Part shown: positions 26,650 to 36,226 of the stretch, in pieces
Position numbering within the stretch: the first letter of the stretch is position 1
Layout of the letters: each line of letters begins with the position of its first letter
Source of the DNA: JAHRAW01 sp963693025
GTDB lineage: Bacteria > Pseudomonadota > Gammaproteobacteria > Arenicellales > Poriferihabitantaceae
NCBI GenBank assembly: GCA_963693025.1
Contig: OY843749.1
Location: 2,046,001 to 2,110,000 of the forward strand
Length of the DNA: 64,000 bases
Direction of reading: 5' to 3'
Program-made: the position numbers and the translations under genes
The notes under the pieces: generated by a model
Told to the model about the DNA's origin: nothing
Database searches by the model: none
Seen by the model: only the letters and a program-made list of their open reading frames with translations

Positions 26650-26832
26650 ATGGCTGTACAGAAAAGCCGCAAGACCCCTTCTCGGCGGGGCATGCGACGT
26701 TCGCATGATTCTTTGGGCGAGGCGACCCTTTCTATTGATTCGGTTACCGGGGAGTTGCATCGCCGCCATCACATTACCGCCGACGGGTATTATCGCGGCA
26801 AAAAAATGGTCAATAGCAAGCGCGCAGACTGA
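26650..26832 (+). CDS. rpmF: 50S ribosomal protein L32
   Basis: 60-aa ribosomal protein. The N-terminus MAVQKSRKTPSRRGMRRSHD is diagnostic. The rest (TGELHRRHHITADGYYRGKK) matches the proteobacterial form, without the zinc-binding Cys residues of the other L32 type. The start follows GTGAGGACATT. In related genomes yceD precedes rpmF; here a repeat cluster and no yceD lie upstream. Confidence 0.95.
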   Translation: MAVQKSRKTPSRRGMRRSHDSLGEATLSIDSVTGELHRRHHITADGYYRGKKMVNSKRAD

Positions 26833-26902
26833 GGCGAGTTGAGAGGCGAGGGCGCCCGCGGATTGAGGGGCGGCGCTTGCGGGGCGCGGGGCTTGTCAGC
26901 AG

Positions 26903-27925
26903 ATGATTACCCTTTCCATAGACGCCATGGGCGGCGACCTCGGGTTGTCGGCGACCATTCCGGCGGCGCTTGAAATCGTTGCGCGGCATTCGCGGGTTCG
27001 CCTGATTTTGGTGGGTGATGCGCGGCGCATTGAGCGCCGGCTGGAGGCGGCGGGGGCGGGCGGTCATGCGCGGTTGGAGGTGGCGGGCGCGAGCGAAATC
27101 GTGGAGATGGACGATTCCCCGGCATTTGCATTGCGCAAGAAAAAGGATTCGTCGATGCGCGTGGCGATTAATCTGGTGCAGGACGGGCGCGCGGATGCGT
27201 GCGTCAGTTCGGGCAACACCGGCGCGTTGCTGGCGACCGCGCGCTTCGTGCTGAAAACCATACCCGGCATCGACCGCCCGGCGATTTGCGCCAGTCTGCC
27301 GCGCATGGACGGGCAGACATACGTGCTCGACCTCGGCGCCAACGTGGACAGCCCGCCGGAGATTTTGCTGCAGTTCGGGTTGATGGGCTCGCTGCTGGTC
27401 AACTGCCTCGAAGGCGAAGCCAACCCGACCGTCGGCCTGCTGAATATCGGCGTGGAAGACATCAAGGGCAACGACACCATCAAGGCGGCTGCCAAACTGT
27501 TCAAGCACAGCGCGCTCAACTATGTCGGCTATATTGAGGCCGACGACATCTACGCCGGCGACACCGATTTGGTGGTGTGCGACGGCTTCGTCGGCAATGT
27601 CGCGCTCAAAGCGACCGAAGGCGCGGCGCAGATGATTATGGGCGCGATTCGCGAGGAGTTTGCCCGCAGCGTCGCCACGCGCGCTTCGGGCTTGCTCGCC
27701 AAGCCGGTGCTGGGCGCCATCCGCCAGCGGCTCGACCACCGCCGCTATAACGGCGCCAGCCTGCTCGGACTCAAGGGCAGCGTGGTCAAATCCCACGGCA
27801 GCGCCGACGCGATGGCGTTTCGCTGCGCGGTGGAAGTCGGCATCAAGGAAGTCAGCAAGGGGCTGGTGCGGAAGATAGAAAACGCACTGACAGGCTCAAA
27901 GGTTTCGGGTACCCTGTGCGAATGA
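26903..27925 (+). CDS. plsX: phosphate acyltransferase PlsX
   Basis: Converts acyl-ACP to acyl-phosphate for phospholipid synthesis at the membrane surface. 340 aa. Family motifs are ITLSIDAMGGDLG at the start, SSGNTGALLATARFVLK near residue 105, LDLGANVD near residue 145, and DGFVGNVALKATEG near residue 230. It overlaps the fabH start by 4 bp (ATGA) and heads the fatty-acid gene cluster after rpmF. Confidence 0.95.
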   Translation: MITLSIDAMGGDLGLSATIPAALEIVARHSRVRLILVGDARRIERRLEAAGAGGHARLEVAGASEIVEMDDSPAFALRKKKDSSMRVAINLVQDGRADACVSSGNTGALLATARFVLKTIPGIDRPAICASLPRMDGQTYVLDLGANVDSPPEILLQFGLMGSLLVNCLEGEANPTVGLLNIGVEDIKGNDTIKAAAKLFKHSALNYVGYIEADDIYAGDTDLVVCDGFVGNVALKATEGAAQMIMGAIREEFARSVATRASGLLAKPVLGAIRQRLDHRRYNGASLLGLKGSVVKSHGSADAMAFRCAVEVGIKEVSKGLVRKIENALTGSKVSGTLCE

Positions 27926-28890
27926 CTTTTTCGCGCATCATCGGCACCGGCGGCTACCTGCCCGAGAAAATCCTCACCAACAAGGACTTGGAGGCGATGA
28001 TTGACACCAGCGAGGAATGGATTGAATCGCGCACCGGCATCAGCGAGCGCCGGATTGCGGCGGACGATGAGTTCACCGTCGACCTCGCCGAGCGCGCGGC
28101 GCTGCAAGCGATGGAATCCGCCGGCGTCGGCAAGCGCGAAATCGATTTAATCGTGGTCGCCACCACCACCGCCGACCAGGTATTCCCCAGCACCGCCTGC
28201 CTGCTGCAGCAACGCCTCGGCATTGAAGGGCATCCGGCTTTCGATGTGCAGGCGGTGTGCGCCGGTTTCCTGTTCGCGCTCGGCGTGGCTGACAAATTCG
28301 TGCGCACCGGCGCATCGCGTTGCGCGCTGGTGATTGGCGCCGAGACCTTTTCGCGCATCATCGACTGGACCGACCGGCGCACCTGCGTGCTGTTCGGCGA
28401 CGGCGCCGGCGCGGTCGTCCTCAAAGCCGGCGAGCAACCGGGCGTGCTGTCAACGCATCTGCATAGCGACGGCAAATACAAAGACCTGCTGTGCGTGCCG
28501 GTCGGCGTGTCGCGCAATTTCAGCAAGGTGCGCGCGGGCGCCGCCTACACCACGATGGAGGGCGGCGAAGTGTTTCGCTGGGCGGTCACCGCCATGAGCG
28601 ACATCATCGACGAGACGCTCGCCGCCAACGACCTCGACAAGGACGACATCGACTGGCTGATTCCGCATCAAGCCAACATTCGCATCATCAACGCCGTCGG
28701 CGCGCGCGCCAAAATCCCCAAAGAGAAAGTGGTCGTGACCGTCGCCCGCCACGGCAACACCTCCGCCGCCTCGGTGCCGCTGGCGCTCGACCAAGCGGTG
28801 CGCGACGGGCGCGTGAAAGCCGGGCAGCACATCCTGCTGGAGGGCTTCGGCGGCGGGTTTGCCTGGGGCTCGGCGTTGATTCGGATGTAG
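27922..28890 (+). CDS. fabH: 3-oxoacyl-ACP synthase III
   Basis: Starts fatty-acid elongation by condensing acetyl-CoA with malonyl-ACP. 322 aa. The Cys-His-Asn triad is visible: Cys113 (VQAVCAGF), His in IPHQANIRI and Asn in HGNTSAAS. The start at 27922 overlaps plsX by ATGA. The gene is followed directly by fabG; the fabD usually found between them is absent. Confidence 0.95.
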   Translation: MTFSRIIGTGGYLPEKILTNKDLEAMIDTSEEWIESRTGISERRIAADDEFTVDLAERAALQAMESAGVGKREIDLIVVATTTADQVFPSTACLLQQRLGIEGHPAFDVQAVCAGFLFALGVADKFVRTGASRCALVIGAETFSRIIDWTDRRTCVLFGDGAGAVVLKAGEQPGVLSTHLHSDGKYKDLLCVPVGVSRNFSKVRAGAAYTTMEGGEVFRWAVTAMSDIIDETLAANDLDKDDIDWLIPHQANIRIINAVGARAKIPKEKVVVTVARHGNTSAASVPLALDQAVRDGRVKAGQHILLEGFGGGFAWGSALIRM

Positions 28891-28931
28891 CGCGGGCGGG
28901 CGTGAGCGATTCGATGGAGCAACCCCAACTG

Positions 28932-29669
28932 ATGAACGACCGCATCTGCCTCGTGACCGGCGCCACGCGCGGCATCGGCAAGGCGATTGCGCTGGCGCTT
29001 GGCAACCACGGCGCCACGGTGGTCGGCACCGCCACCGGTGAAGACGGCGCGGCGCGCATCGGCGACTATCTCGATGCGGCGGGCGTGCGCGGCGCCGGGC
29101 GGGTGCTGGACGTCAGCGACGACGCCTCGGTCAGCGAGCTGCTCGGCGCGGTGACCAACACCTTCGGCGCGCCGGCGGTGCTGGTCAACAACGCCGGCAT
29201 CACCCGCGACAACCTGCTGCTGCGGATGAAGGAGGCGGAATGGGATGACATCATGGCGGTCAATCTGAAGTCGGCGTATCGCTTGTGCAAGGCGTGTTTG
29301 CGCGGCATGACCAAGGCGCGCTATGGCCGCATCATCAACATCGCCTCGGTGGTCGCGGCCACCGGCAACGCCGGGCAGAGCAACTACGCGGCGGCCAAAG
29401 CCGGGCTGATTGGATTTTCCAAATCGCTGGCGCGCGAAGTGGCGTCGCGCAACATCACGGTGAACGCCATCGCCCCCGGTTTTGTCGAGACCGACATGAC
29501 CGCCGCGCTCAGCGAAGACCAGCGCGCCGCGTTGCGCGCGCAGATTCCCCTCGGACGGCTCGGCGCCGCGGACGACATCGCCGCGGCGGTGGTTTTTCTG
29601 GCATCAAGCGCGGGCGACTACATCACCGGCGAGACGCTGCACGTGAACGGCGGGATGTTTATGTCGTGA
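28932..29669 (+). CDS. fabG: 3-oxoacyl-ACP reductase
   Basis: NADPH-dependent short-chain dehydrogenase reducing 3-oxoacyl-ACP. From ATG 28932 it has 245 aa, with TGATRGIGKAIA (cofactor loop) at residues ~9-20, NNAGITRDNLLLRM, the catalytic Ser in NIASVV, and YAAAKAG (Tyr/Lys). The C-terminal GETLHVNGGMFMS is typical. An in-frame ATG at 28914 would add six residues. I prefer 28932 because GGAG lies about 11 bases upstream and the length before the VTG motif fits homologues. Confidence 0.93.
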   Translation: MNDRICLVTGATRGIGKAIALALGNHGATVVGTATGEDGAARIGDYLDAAGVRGAGRVLDVSDDASVSELLGAVTNTFGAPAVLVNNAGITRDNLLLRMKEAEWDDIMAVNLKSAYRLCKACLRGMTKARYGRIINIASVVAATGNAGQSNYAAAKAGLIGFSKSLAREVASRNITVNAIAPGFVETDMTAALSEDQRAALRAQIPLGRLGAADDIAAAVVFLASSAGDYITGETLHVNGGMFMS

Positions 29670-29819
29670 TGTTGGCGCACCGGCGCGCCGGCAAGGCGAA
29701 ATGATGTAAAATAGGCGCGGCAGGCGTGGACTTGGGCAAGCCGATTGTTTACCATCCGGCACAAATCATTGCCGCACGCTGCGCATTGCAAATCCCATTA
29801 TCTGGAGGCCGAAACTCGA

Positions 29820-30059
29820 ATGAGCACAATTGAAGAACGCGTACGAAAAGTCGTGGTAGAACAACTGGGCGTCACCGACGACCAAGTCACGCCCGAGGCT
29901 TCCTTCGTTGATGACCTCGGCGCCGACTCGCTGGACACGGTGGAATTGGTGATGGCGCTGGAGGAAGAGTTCAACACCGAAATTCCCGACGACAAGGCCG
30001 AGAGCATCGCCACGGTGAAGGACGCCATCGACTACATCGATGCCAATGCGTCCGACTGA
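29820..30059 (+). CDS. acpP: acyl carrier protein
   Basis: 79-aa acidic carrier of growing acyl chains. The 4'-phosphopantetheine attachment site is Ser37 in DDLGADSLDTVEL. The start ATG at 29820 follows CTGGAGGCCG, a strong ribosome-binding site suited to this highly expressed gene. Order fabG-acpP-fabF is conserved. A 150-bp gap upstream may carry its own promoter. Confidence 0.97.
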   Translation: MSTIEERVRKVVVEQLGVTDDQVTPEASFVDDLGADSLDTVELVMALEEEFNTEIPDDKAESIATVKDAIDYIDANASD

Positions 30060-30198
30060 CCCGGCGGTGGCGGAATTGTTCCCCGCCCCGCGGTAGCGCC
30101 AACGCCGGCGCAGACACCGCGCCTGATTACCAAGCACCAAGTCACCGACTCACCGACTCACCTAGCAAAGGTGACGATAAGCAAAGCGAAATAAGGCG

Positions 30199-31437
30199 AT
30201 GAAAGCAAGGCGGGTCGTGGTAACCGGACTGGGGGTCGTCTCGCCGGTCGGCATCGGCTTGGAAGCCAGTTGGCAAGCGATGCTGGCGGGGCGAAGCGGC
30301 ATCACCGCCATCACCCGCTTTGACGCCGCCGGCATGCCCTGCCGCATCGCCGGCGAAGTCGCGGACTTCGACCCGGCTGCCCACCAGAGCGCCAAGAGCG
30401 CGAAAAAAATGGACCGCTTCATGCAGTTGGGCATCGCCGCCGGCGTGGATGCGCTCGCCGACTCCGGGATTGAGGTGAGCGACGCCAACGCGCACATGAT
30501 TGGAGTCTATATCGGCTCCGGCATCGGCGGGGTCGCCACCATCGAATCCACCACCCGGCTGTTCGCGGAAAAGGGCGCCAAGCGGATTTCGCCCTTCTAT
30601 ATCCCGATGACCATCATCAACATGATCTCCGGCAACCTGTCGATTATGCATGGCTTGAAGGGTCCCAACCTGTCCATGGTCACGGCGTGCAGCAGCGGCA
30701 CGCACGCGATTGGCGAGGCCGGGCGGTTGATTGAATACGGCGACGCCGATGCGATGGTCGCCGGCGGCGCCGAGGCGCCCATTTCACCGACCGCCATCGC
30801 CGGGTTCAGCGCGGCGCGCGCGCTCAGCCTGCGCAACGACGACCCCCCCGCCGCCAGCCGCCCGTGGGACGCCGGGCGCGACGGCTTCGTGGTCGGCGAG
30901 GGCGCGGGCGTGATGGTGCTGGAGGAATACCAACACGCCCGCCGCCGCGGCGCGCGCATCTACGCCGAGTTGTCGGGCTTCGGCATGAGCGGCGACGCGC
31001 ATCACATGACCAGCCCGTCGCCCGGCGGCGAAGGGGCGTCGCGGTGCATGGACAACGCATTGCGCAACGCCGCCGTGGCGCCCGAGCGCATCGACTATGT
31101 GAACGCGCACGGCACCTCCACGCCGCAGGGCGACATAGCCGAAACCGAGGCGATAAAGCGCACCTTCGGCGCGCACGCCGCGGACCTCGCAATCAGCTCC
31201 AACAAATCGATGATCGGCCATCTGCTGGGCGCCGCCGGCGGCGTGGAAGCGGTGATGACGGCGATGTCGGTTTACCATCAAGTCATCCCGCCGACCATCA
31301 ATCTGGACGAGCGCGACCCCCAATGCGACCTGGATTTTGTGCCGCATCAGGCGCGGGAAGCGCGCATCGGCGGCGCGCTCTCCAACTCGTTCGGTTTCGG
31401 GGGAACCAACGGCACGCTGGTATTCAATGCCGTCTAG
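30199..31437 (+). CDS. fabF: 3-oxoacyl-ACP synthase II
   Basis: Elongating ketosynthase of 412 aa. The nucleophile is Cys164 (MVTACSSGTHAIG). The two active-site His are in NAHGTSTPQGDIAETE and SNKSMIGHLLGAAGG. The Gly-rich FGFGGTNG closes the fold. Ends 2 bp before the mltG start, so the two are probably coupled. The 139-bp gap to acpP contains a short CACCGACT direct repeat and no gene. Confidence 0.96.
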   Translation: MKARRVVVTGLGVVSPVGIGLEASWQAMLAGRSGITAITRFDAAGMPCRIAGEVADFDPAAHQSAKSAKKMDRFMQLGIAAGVDALADSGIEVSDANAHMIGVYIGSGIGGVATIESTTRLFAEKGAKRISPFYIPMTIINMISGNLSIMHGLKGPNLSMVTACSSGTHAIGEAGRLIEYGDADAMVAGGAEAPISPTAIAGFSAARALSLRNDDPPAASRPWDAGRDGFVVGEGAGVMVLEEYQHARRRGARIYAELSGFGMSGDAHHMTSPSPGGEGASRCMDNALRNAAVAPERIDYVNAHGTSTPQGDIAETEAIKRTFGAHAADLAISSNKSMIGHLLGAAGGVEAVMTAMSVYHQVIPPTINLDERDPQCDLDFVPHQAREARIGGALSNSFGFGGTNGTLVFNAV

Positions 31438-31439
31438 TT

Positions 31440-32561
31440 ATGGCTGAGTTCAGAGCGTTTGTGGTTGCCCGCTGTGTTTTGTCCGCGTTGTCTGCGCGGC
31501 TGGCGCGGCTGGTGCGATGGGGCGGCTTTCGGCGACCGAGCACCGGCTCGCGCGCCGCCAACACGCTCATCTCGCTGGGGCTCGCCGGTTTGGTGACGCT
31601 GCTGTGCGCCGCCGGATACTACGCCTGGGCAATCAACCGGACGCTCGATTTCGGCGAGCAGACCCTGGTCATCCAACCCGGCGACACCCTCGGACGAATC
31701 GCCGCGCAACTGGTCGAGCGGGATGTCATCGCCGAGACCTGGTCGCTCCGCCTGCTGGCGCGCAAAGGCGACATGGGGCGGCATGTGCGCTCCGGCGAAT
31801 ACCGCATCCCGCCGGACACCACGCTGCGGCAATTCCTGCGCCGCATCGTCAGCGGCAAGGGGCAGGTCGGCATCAAGGTCACCATCATCGAGGGCTGGAC
31901 TTTTCGCCAAATGCGCGAGCAACTGCGCCGCGCGCCCAACCTCAAAGCGGTCACCGCCACGATGACCGACGCGCAAATCATGGCCGAGTTGGGGCATCCC
32001 GGCCTGCATCCCGAAGGACGCTTCTTTCCGGACACCTACTACTACACCACGGGTCAGACCGACCTGTCGATTTACCGCCAGGCGTTTCGTTTGATGCGGA
32101 AGAACCTGGATTTTATTTGGGAGAACCGGGCGGACAACCTGAACCGGACGTTGAAAAACAAGGACGAGGCGCTCATCATGGCGTCCATCATTGAAAAGGA
32201 ATCCTACATCGCCGAGGAGCAGCGGCGCATCGCCGGCGTATTCCACAACCGCCTGCAAAAGGGCATGCGGCTGCAAACCGACCCGACCGTGATTTACGGG
32301 CTGGGGGCGGAGTTTGACGGCAACATTACGCGCGCCCACCTCAAAAGCGACACCATCTACAACACCTACACGCGCAACGGCTTGCCGCCCACGCCGATTT
32401 CCCTGCCGGGCCGGGATGCGCTTGAAGCGGCGGTGCGCCCGACCGCCACCGATGCATACTATTTCGTCTCCAAAGGCGACGGTAGTCATCAGTTTTCAAC
32501 CACCCTTGAAGCGCATAACAAGGCGGTTCAACGGTATATCCGCGACCGCAAGCGCGGATGA
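31440..32561 (+). CDS. mltG: endolytic murein transglycosylase
   Basis: Inner-membrane enzyme that cleaves nascent peptidoglycan glycan strands. 373 aa from ATG 31440. A cytoplasmic basic stretch of about 40 residues precedes one membrane helix (LISLGLAGLVTLLCAAGYY). The LysM-like part (LVIQPGDTLGRIAAQLV) and the YceG domain follow, with the catalytic Glu in IIEKESYIAEEQ and LQTDPTVIYG. The N-terminal cytoplasmic part is longer than in E. coli, so a later start is possible. pabC, often between fabF and mltG, is missing. Confidence 0.92.
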   Translation: MAEFRAFVVARCVLSALSARLARLVRWGGFRRPSTGSRAANTLISLGLAGLVTLLCAAGYYAWAINRTLDFGEQTLVIQPGDTLGRIAAQLVERDVIAETWSLRLLARKGDMGRHVRSGEYRIPPDTTLRQFLRRIVSGKGQVGIKVTIIEGWTFRQMREQLRRAPNLKAVTATMTDAQIMAELGHPGLHPEGRFFPDTYYYTTGQTDLSIYRQAFRLMRKNLDFIWENRADNLNRTLKNKDEALIMASIIEKESYIAEEQRRIAGVFHNRLQKGMRLQTDPTVIYGLGAEFDGNITRAHLKSDTIYNTYTRNGLPPTPISLPGRDALEAAVRPTATDAYYFVSKGDGSHQFSTTLEAHNKAVQRYIRDRKRG

Positions 32562-32599
32562 AACTCGGCGAATGAAAGGCGGCGGATGAAAAGCAGCGA

Positions 32600-33244
32600 A
32601 TGAAAGGCGCGTTCATCACCGTGGAAGGCGCGGATGGCTCGGGCAAGACCACGCATATGGATTTCATGCAACGCTGGCTGAGCGAGCGCGGCGCGCAAGT
32701 CGTTCGCACCCGCGAGCCCGGCGGCACCGCGCTCGGCGAATTGCTGCGCGGCATTTTGCTCGACCACGCCGACACGCCGATGTCCGCGCGCGCCGAGTTG
32801 ATGCTGATTTTCGCCGCGCGCACGCAGCACTTGGACGAGGTCATCGTGCCGGCTTTGGAGGCGGGGCGGTGGGTGTTGTGCGACCGCTTCACCGACGCGA
32901 CCTACGCCTATCAAGGCGGCGGGCGGGGCATCGACACGGATGCAATCGAAGCCCTGGAGCGCTGGTCGCAGGGCGCGTTGTCGCCCGATTTGACCGTGCT
33001 GCTGGATGTGCCGGTGGAGGTCGGTCTGGCGCGCGCGCAGCAACGAGACGGCGCAACCGGGCAGCCGGACCGTTTTGAAAGCCAGTCCAACGCATTCAAG
33101 CAAGCCGTGCGAGACGCGTATCTGGCGCGCGCCGAGCGCTTTGCGCGGCGCATCAAACGAGTGGACGCCCGCGCCGGCATCGAGCGGGTGCGCGCCGAAC
33201 TCGCCACCGTGCTTGAAACATTCTGGGCGGAGCGCGCGCCATGA
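32600..33244 (+). CDS. tmk: thymidylate kinase
   Basis: Phosphorylates dTMP to dTDP. 214 aa. The P-loop is EGADGSGKTTHM (residues ~8-19), the DRY-like motif is CDRFTDATYAYQGGGRG, and REPGGT follows the first helix. The 3' end overlaps holB by 4 bp (ATGA), which agrees with the conserved mltG-tmk-holB order. Confidence 0.96.
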   Translation: MKGAFITVEGADGSGKTTHMDFMQRWLSERGAQVVRTREPGGTALGELLRGILLDHADTPMSARAELMLIFAARTQHLDEVIVPALEAGRWVLCDRFTDATYAYQGGGRGIDTDAIEALERWSQGALSPDLTVLLDVPVEVGLARAQQRDGATGQPDRFESQSNAFKQAVRDAYLARAERFARRIKRVDARAGIERVRAELATVLETFWAERAP

Positions 33245-34320
33245 GTAGCGTGAGCGCGGACATGACCGCGTGGCACTGGGCGCGGGACGCCTGGGAGCGC
33301 ACGGCGGACGCGATTGAGACGCTGCATCACGCCCTGCTGATTACCGGCGTGCCGGGCATCGCCAAGCGCGAGTTCGCCATGGCGCTCAGCCAGTTGTTGC
33401 TGTGCGAAGCCTCAGCCGGTGCGGACGCCGACGCGAAAACAACCCGCCGGGGAGCGTGCGGCAAATGCCACAACTGCACCCTGTTCCAAGCCGCCACCCA
33501 CCCGGACTTCCACGTCTTGACCACCGAACTGGAAGCGCGCGATGGCCGCATCGATTTGGTGGCGCAGTATTGCAACCGCTATCAGGACGCCGCCGCCAGG
33601 GAAAAACGCGCCAATCCCAGCCGGGTCATTCCGGTCGACCAAGTGCGCTTGTTGAGCGAGCGCTTCTCCGTCCACGCGCACACCGCCGCGCGCAAGGTGG
33701 CGCTGCTGCTGCCCGCCGACCGCATGAACGCCAACGCCGCCAACGCCCTGCTCAAGTTGCTGGAAGAGCCGCCGGCGAACTCGGTTTTGATGCTGGTGAG
33801 CGCGACGCCCGGCTATCTGCCGGCGACCATCCGAAGCCGCTGTTTCCAAATCGCCATCCCGCCGCCCACGCCTGATGCCGCGCGCGCCTGGCTGCTTGAG
33901 CGCCTGCCGGCGGACGAGGTCACGCCGGCGCTCGCCCACTTTGGTCCGGTCGATGCCTTGAAGATGTCCGCCGACGGATTGGTGCAAGATCAGGCGAAGT
34001 TGTTGCAAGAAATCGAGCGCCTCGCCGCCGGAAAAATCAGCGCCCTGGAACTCGCCGCCGAATTGATTCGCCACGACTTCCCGCGCACGCTTGAATGGCT
34101 GCACCGCCTCAGCGGCGACCTCATCAAACACGGCTGCGGCATCGCCACGCCCGCCGGCGGTCACGCGCTCGCCGCCCGGCAACCGCCCGCCGAGACGCTG
34201 TTTGCGCTGTATGATAAAATCGGCTACTACCGAAAAATCGCGCGCGACCAACTCAACGAACAACTGGCGATGGAAGAACTCGCGCTGGCGTTGCAGCACG
34301 CGCTACGGGCGCGGGCGTAA
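33241..34320 (+). CDS. holB: DNA polymerase III delta' subunit
   Basis: Clamp-loader subunit of 359 aa. It keeps the AAA+ layout but with a degenerate P-loop (TGVPGIAKREFA), as is usual for delta'. A zinc-binding cluster CGKCHNCTLFQ lies near residue 77. NALLKLLEEPP and the arginine-finger-like RSRC (residue ~199) follow. The C-terminal domain is helical. Overlaps tmk by ATGA. Confidence 0.93.
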   Translation: MSSVSADMTAWHWARDAWERTADAIETLHHALLITGVPGIAKREFAMALSQLLLCEASAGADADAKTTRRGACGKCHNCTLFQAATHPDFHVLTTELEARDGRIDLVAQYCNRYQDAAAREKRANPSRVIPVDQVRLLSERFSVHAHTAARKVALLLPADRMNANAANALLKLLEEPPANSVLMLVSATPGYLPATIRSRCFQIAIPPPTPDAARAWLLERLPADEVTPALAHFGPVDALKMSADGLVQDQAKLLQEIERLAAGKISALELAAELIRHDFPRTLEWLHRLSGDLIKHGCGIATPAGGHALAARQPPAETLFALYDKIGYYRKIARDQLNEQLAMEELALALQHALRARA

Positions 34321-34382
34321 GCCGCCACTACGAGCGTAAGCCGCTGTTTTGGGCGTAAGCCGCGACCGTATCCACTCACTCG

Positions 34383-35168
34383 ATGCCGATGCCGATGCAA
34401 CTGGTCGATTCCCACTGCCACATTGATTTTGAGCCGCTGGCGGCGCAGTTGCCGGACGTGCTGCGGCGCGCGGCGGCGAATGACGTGGCGTATATGTTGT
34501 GCGTGGCGGTCAATCTGGAGGACTTCCCGCGCATCGCGCGGCTGGCGGCGGAGCATCCCAATGTGTATGCCTCGGTCGGCGTGCATCCGAACGCCACCGA
34601 CTGCCGCGAGCCGAGCGCGGCGGAGTTGGTTGAATTGGCAACCGACCCGAATGTCGTCGCCATCGGCGAAACCGGGCTGGACTATTTCCGCAGCGAAGGC
34701 AAACCGGACTGGCAACGGCAACGCTTCGAAAACCACATCGAAGCGGCGAAGACGAGCCGCAAACCACTCATCGTCCACACCCGCGCGGCGGCGGACGACA
34801 CCATGGACATGCTGGAAGGATTGGACGCCGGACAAGCCGGCGGCGTGATGCACTGCTTCGCCGAAGACTGGGCGGTCGCCGAACGCGCGCTAGCCATCGG
34901 CTTCTACATCTCATTCTCCGGAATAGTCACCTTCAAAAACGCCGACACCCTAAAACAAGTCGCCCAAAAAACCCCCCTAAACCGAATGCTAATAGAAACC
35001 GACTCCCCCTACCTCGCCCCAGTCCCCTTCCGCGGCAAAGTCAACGAACCCGCCTGGGTAAAACACACCGCCGAACACATCGCCAAACTACGCGGCGACC
35101 CGCTAGAAAAAATAGCCAAAGCAACCACCGACAACTTCTTCAAACTGTTCCCCAACGCCGAGCGCTGA
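34383..35168 (+). CDS. ycfH: TatD-family metal-dependent hydrolase (YcfH-like)
   Basis: 261-aa TIM-barrel metallohydrolase, probably a deoxyribonuclease. Metal ligands are in DSHCHID (residues ~9-15), IGETGLDYFR, VHTRAA, HCFAEDW and ETDSPYLAPVP. The position after holB is the conserved one for ycfH. A spacer with three GCGTAAGCCGC-like repeats lies between them at 34321-34382. Codon use shifts to A-ending codons in the last third. Confidence 0.93.
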   Translation: MPMPMQLVDSHCHIDFEPLAAQLPDVLRRAAANDVAYMLCVAVNLEDFPRIARLAAEHPNVYASVGVHPNATDCREPSAAELVELATDPNVVAIGETGLDYFRSEGKPDWQRQRFENHIEAAKTSRKPLIVHTRAAADDTMDMLEGLDAGQAGGVMHCFAEDWAVAERALAIGFYISFSGIVTFKNADTLKQVAQKTPLNRMLIETDSPYLAPVPFRGKVNEPAWVKHTAEHIAKLRGDPLEKIAKATTDNFFKLFPNAER

Positions 35169-35197
35169 CAGAAACAAAAAAACCAACAACAAAACCC

Positions 35198-35670
35198 CGT
35201 CATTCTCGACACTACCTCGTCATTCTCAAGCGCATAGTGTCCGTTGCCGCCCCCACCTCGTCATTCGAGCGTTAGTGTCCGTTGCCGCCGCGCTTCTTCT
35301 TTTAAGCGGCGGCTTACGGACACTTACGTCCTCGGGAATCTCCCTAAGACTGGCACGGGCTTTGTTGAAATTCACGGTAGCCTTAGGGAGATTCCCGAAG
35401 GCGATGAAAAATATGGTCGCTGACGCTCCCTATTTTTCTATCGTTCGAGAATGACGGGTATTTACAACTCGTCATTCTCGAGCGTTAGTGTCCGTTGTCG
35501 CCGCGCTTTTTCTTTTAAGCGGCGGCTTACGGACACTTGCGTCCTCGGGTGGAATCTCCCCAAGGTTGGCTTCGCCAAAGTCCACGATAGCCTTAGGGAG
35601 ATTCCCGAAGGTGATGAAAAATATAGTCGCTATCGCTCCTTATTTTTCTACCATTCGAAAATAACGAAGT
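35198..35670. repeat. intergenic palindromic repeat cluster
   Basis: Two full plus-orientation units (about 35262-35457 and 35470-35669) preceded by two short outer ends at 35198 and 35217. The second unit carries small insertions (CGGGTGGAATCTCCCC), showing independent drift. The cluster lies between ycfH and erpA and contains no plausible gene. Confidence 0.9.
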
Positions 35671-35782
35671 GGTGGCGGCTACCCCACCCCCCCACCAGAC
35701 ACTTGAAACCAACACCGAGGTCGCCATTTGTGCCCGGTTGCTGTGCTAGAATGGCCGCCGGATTAATGACGGGAGAGGTGTG

Positions 35783-36166
35783 ATGAGTGTAGATGGCGAG
35801 ATTTATAACCAGACTTTGAGCGAGTCGGACTTGGCTGTGACGGCGGGTGCGCGGCGGAAGATTGGGGGGTTGGTGCGGGATGCCGGGGGGGAGGCGGCGG
35901 CGGTTCGGATTTATGTTTCCGGTGGGGGTTGCGGCGGGATGAATTATGGGATGACCTTTGCCGAGCGCGCCGAGACCACCGACAGCACGATGGCGGATGA
36001 CAGCGGCTTTCATCTGGTGGTCGACCCGGTTGCGCTCAGTTTTCTTCGTGGCGCCGAGGTTGATTATGTGGATGACGGCGTCAACGCGTCGTTTGTTTTC
36101 AACAATGTGTTTCAAGCCATCGGCGGCAGCGGCGCTTGCGGCGGTTGCGGGGGCGGGGCGTTTTAG
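35783..36166 (+). CDS. erpA: ErpA/HesB-type iron-sulfur cluster carrier
   Basis: 127-aa A-type carrier delivering Fe-S clusters to apo-proteins. The three conserved Cys are present: SGGGCGGMNYGM (about residue 51) and ACGGCGGGAF near the C-terminus. FVFNN precedes the last pair. The start at 35783 follows GGGAGAGGTGTG; a GTG at 35780 is the alternative. Probably supplies Fe-S proteins such as MutY; it stands upstream of clpS by 60 bp. Confidence 0.88.
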   Translation: MSVDGEIYNQTLSESDLAVTAGARRKIGGLVRDAGGEAAAVRIYVSGGGCGGMNYGMTFAERAETTDSTMADDSGFHLVVDPVALSFLRGAEVDYVDDGVNASFVFNNVFQAIGGSGACGGCGGGAF

Positions 36167-36226
36167 GGGCTGATTGCTTTGCCGCCGATGCGCCACTATC
36201 GGACTATCGATTAGAATAATCCACCC

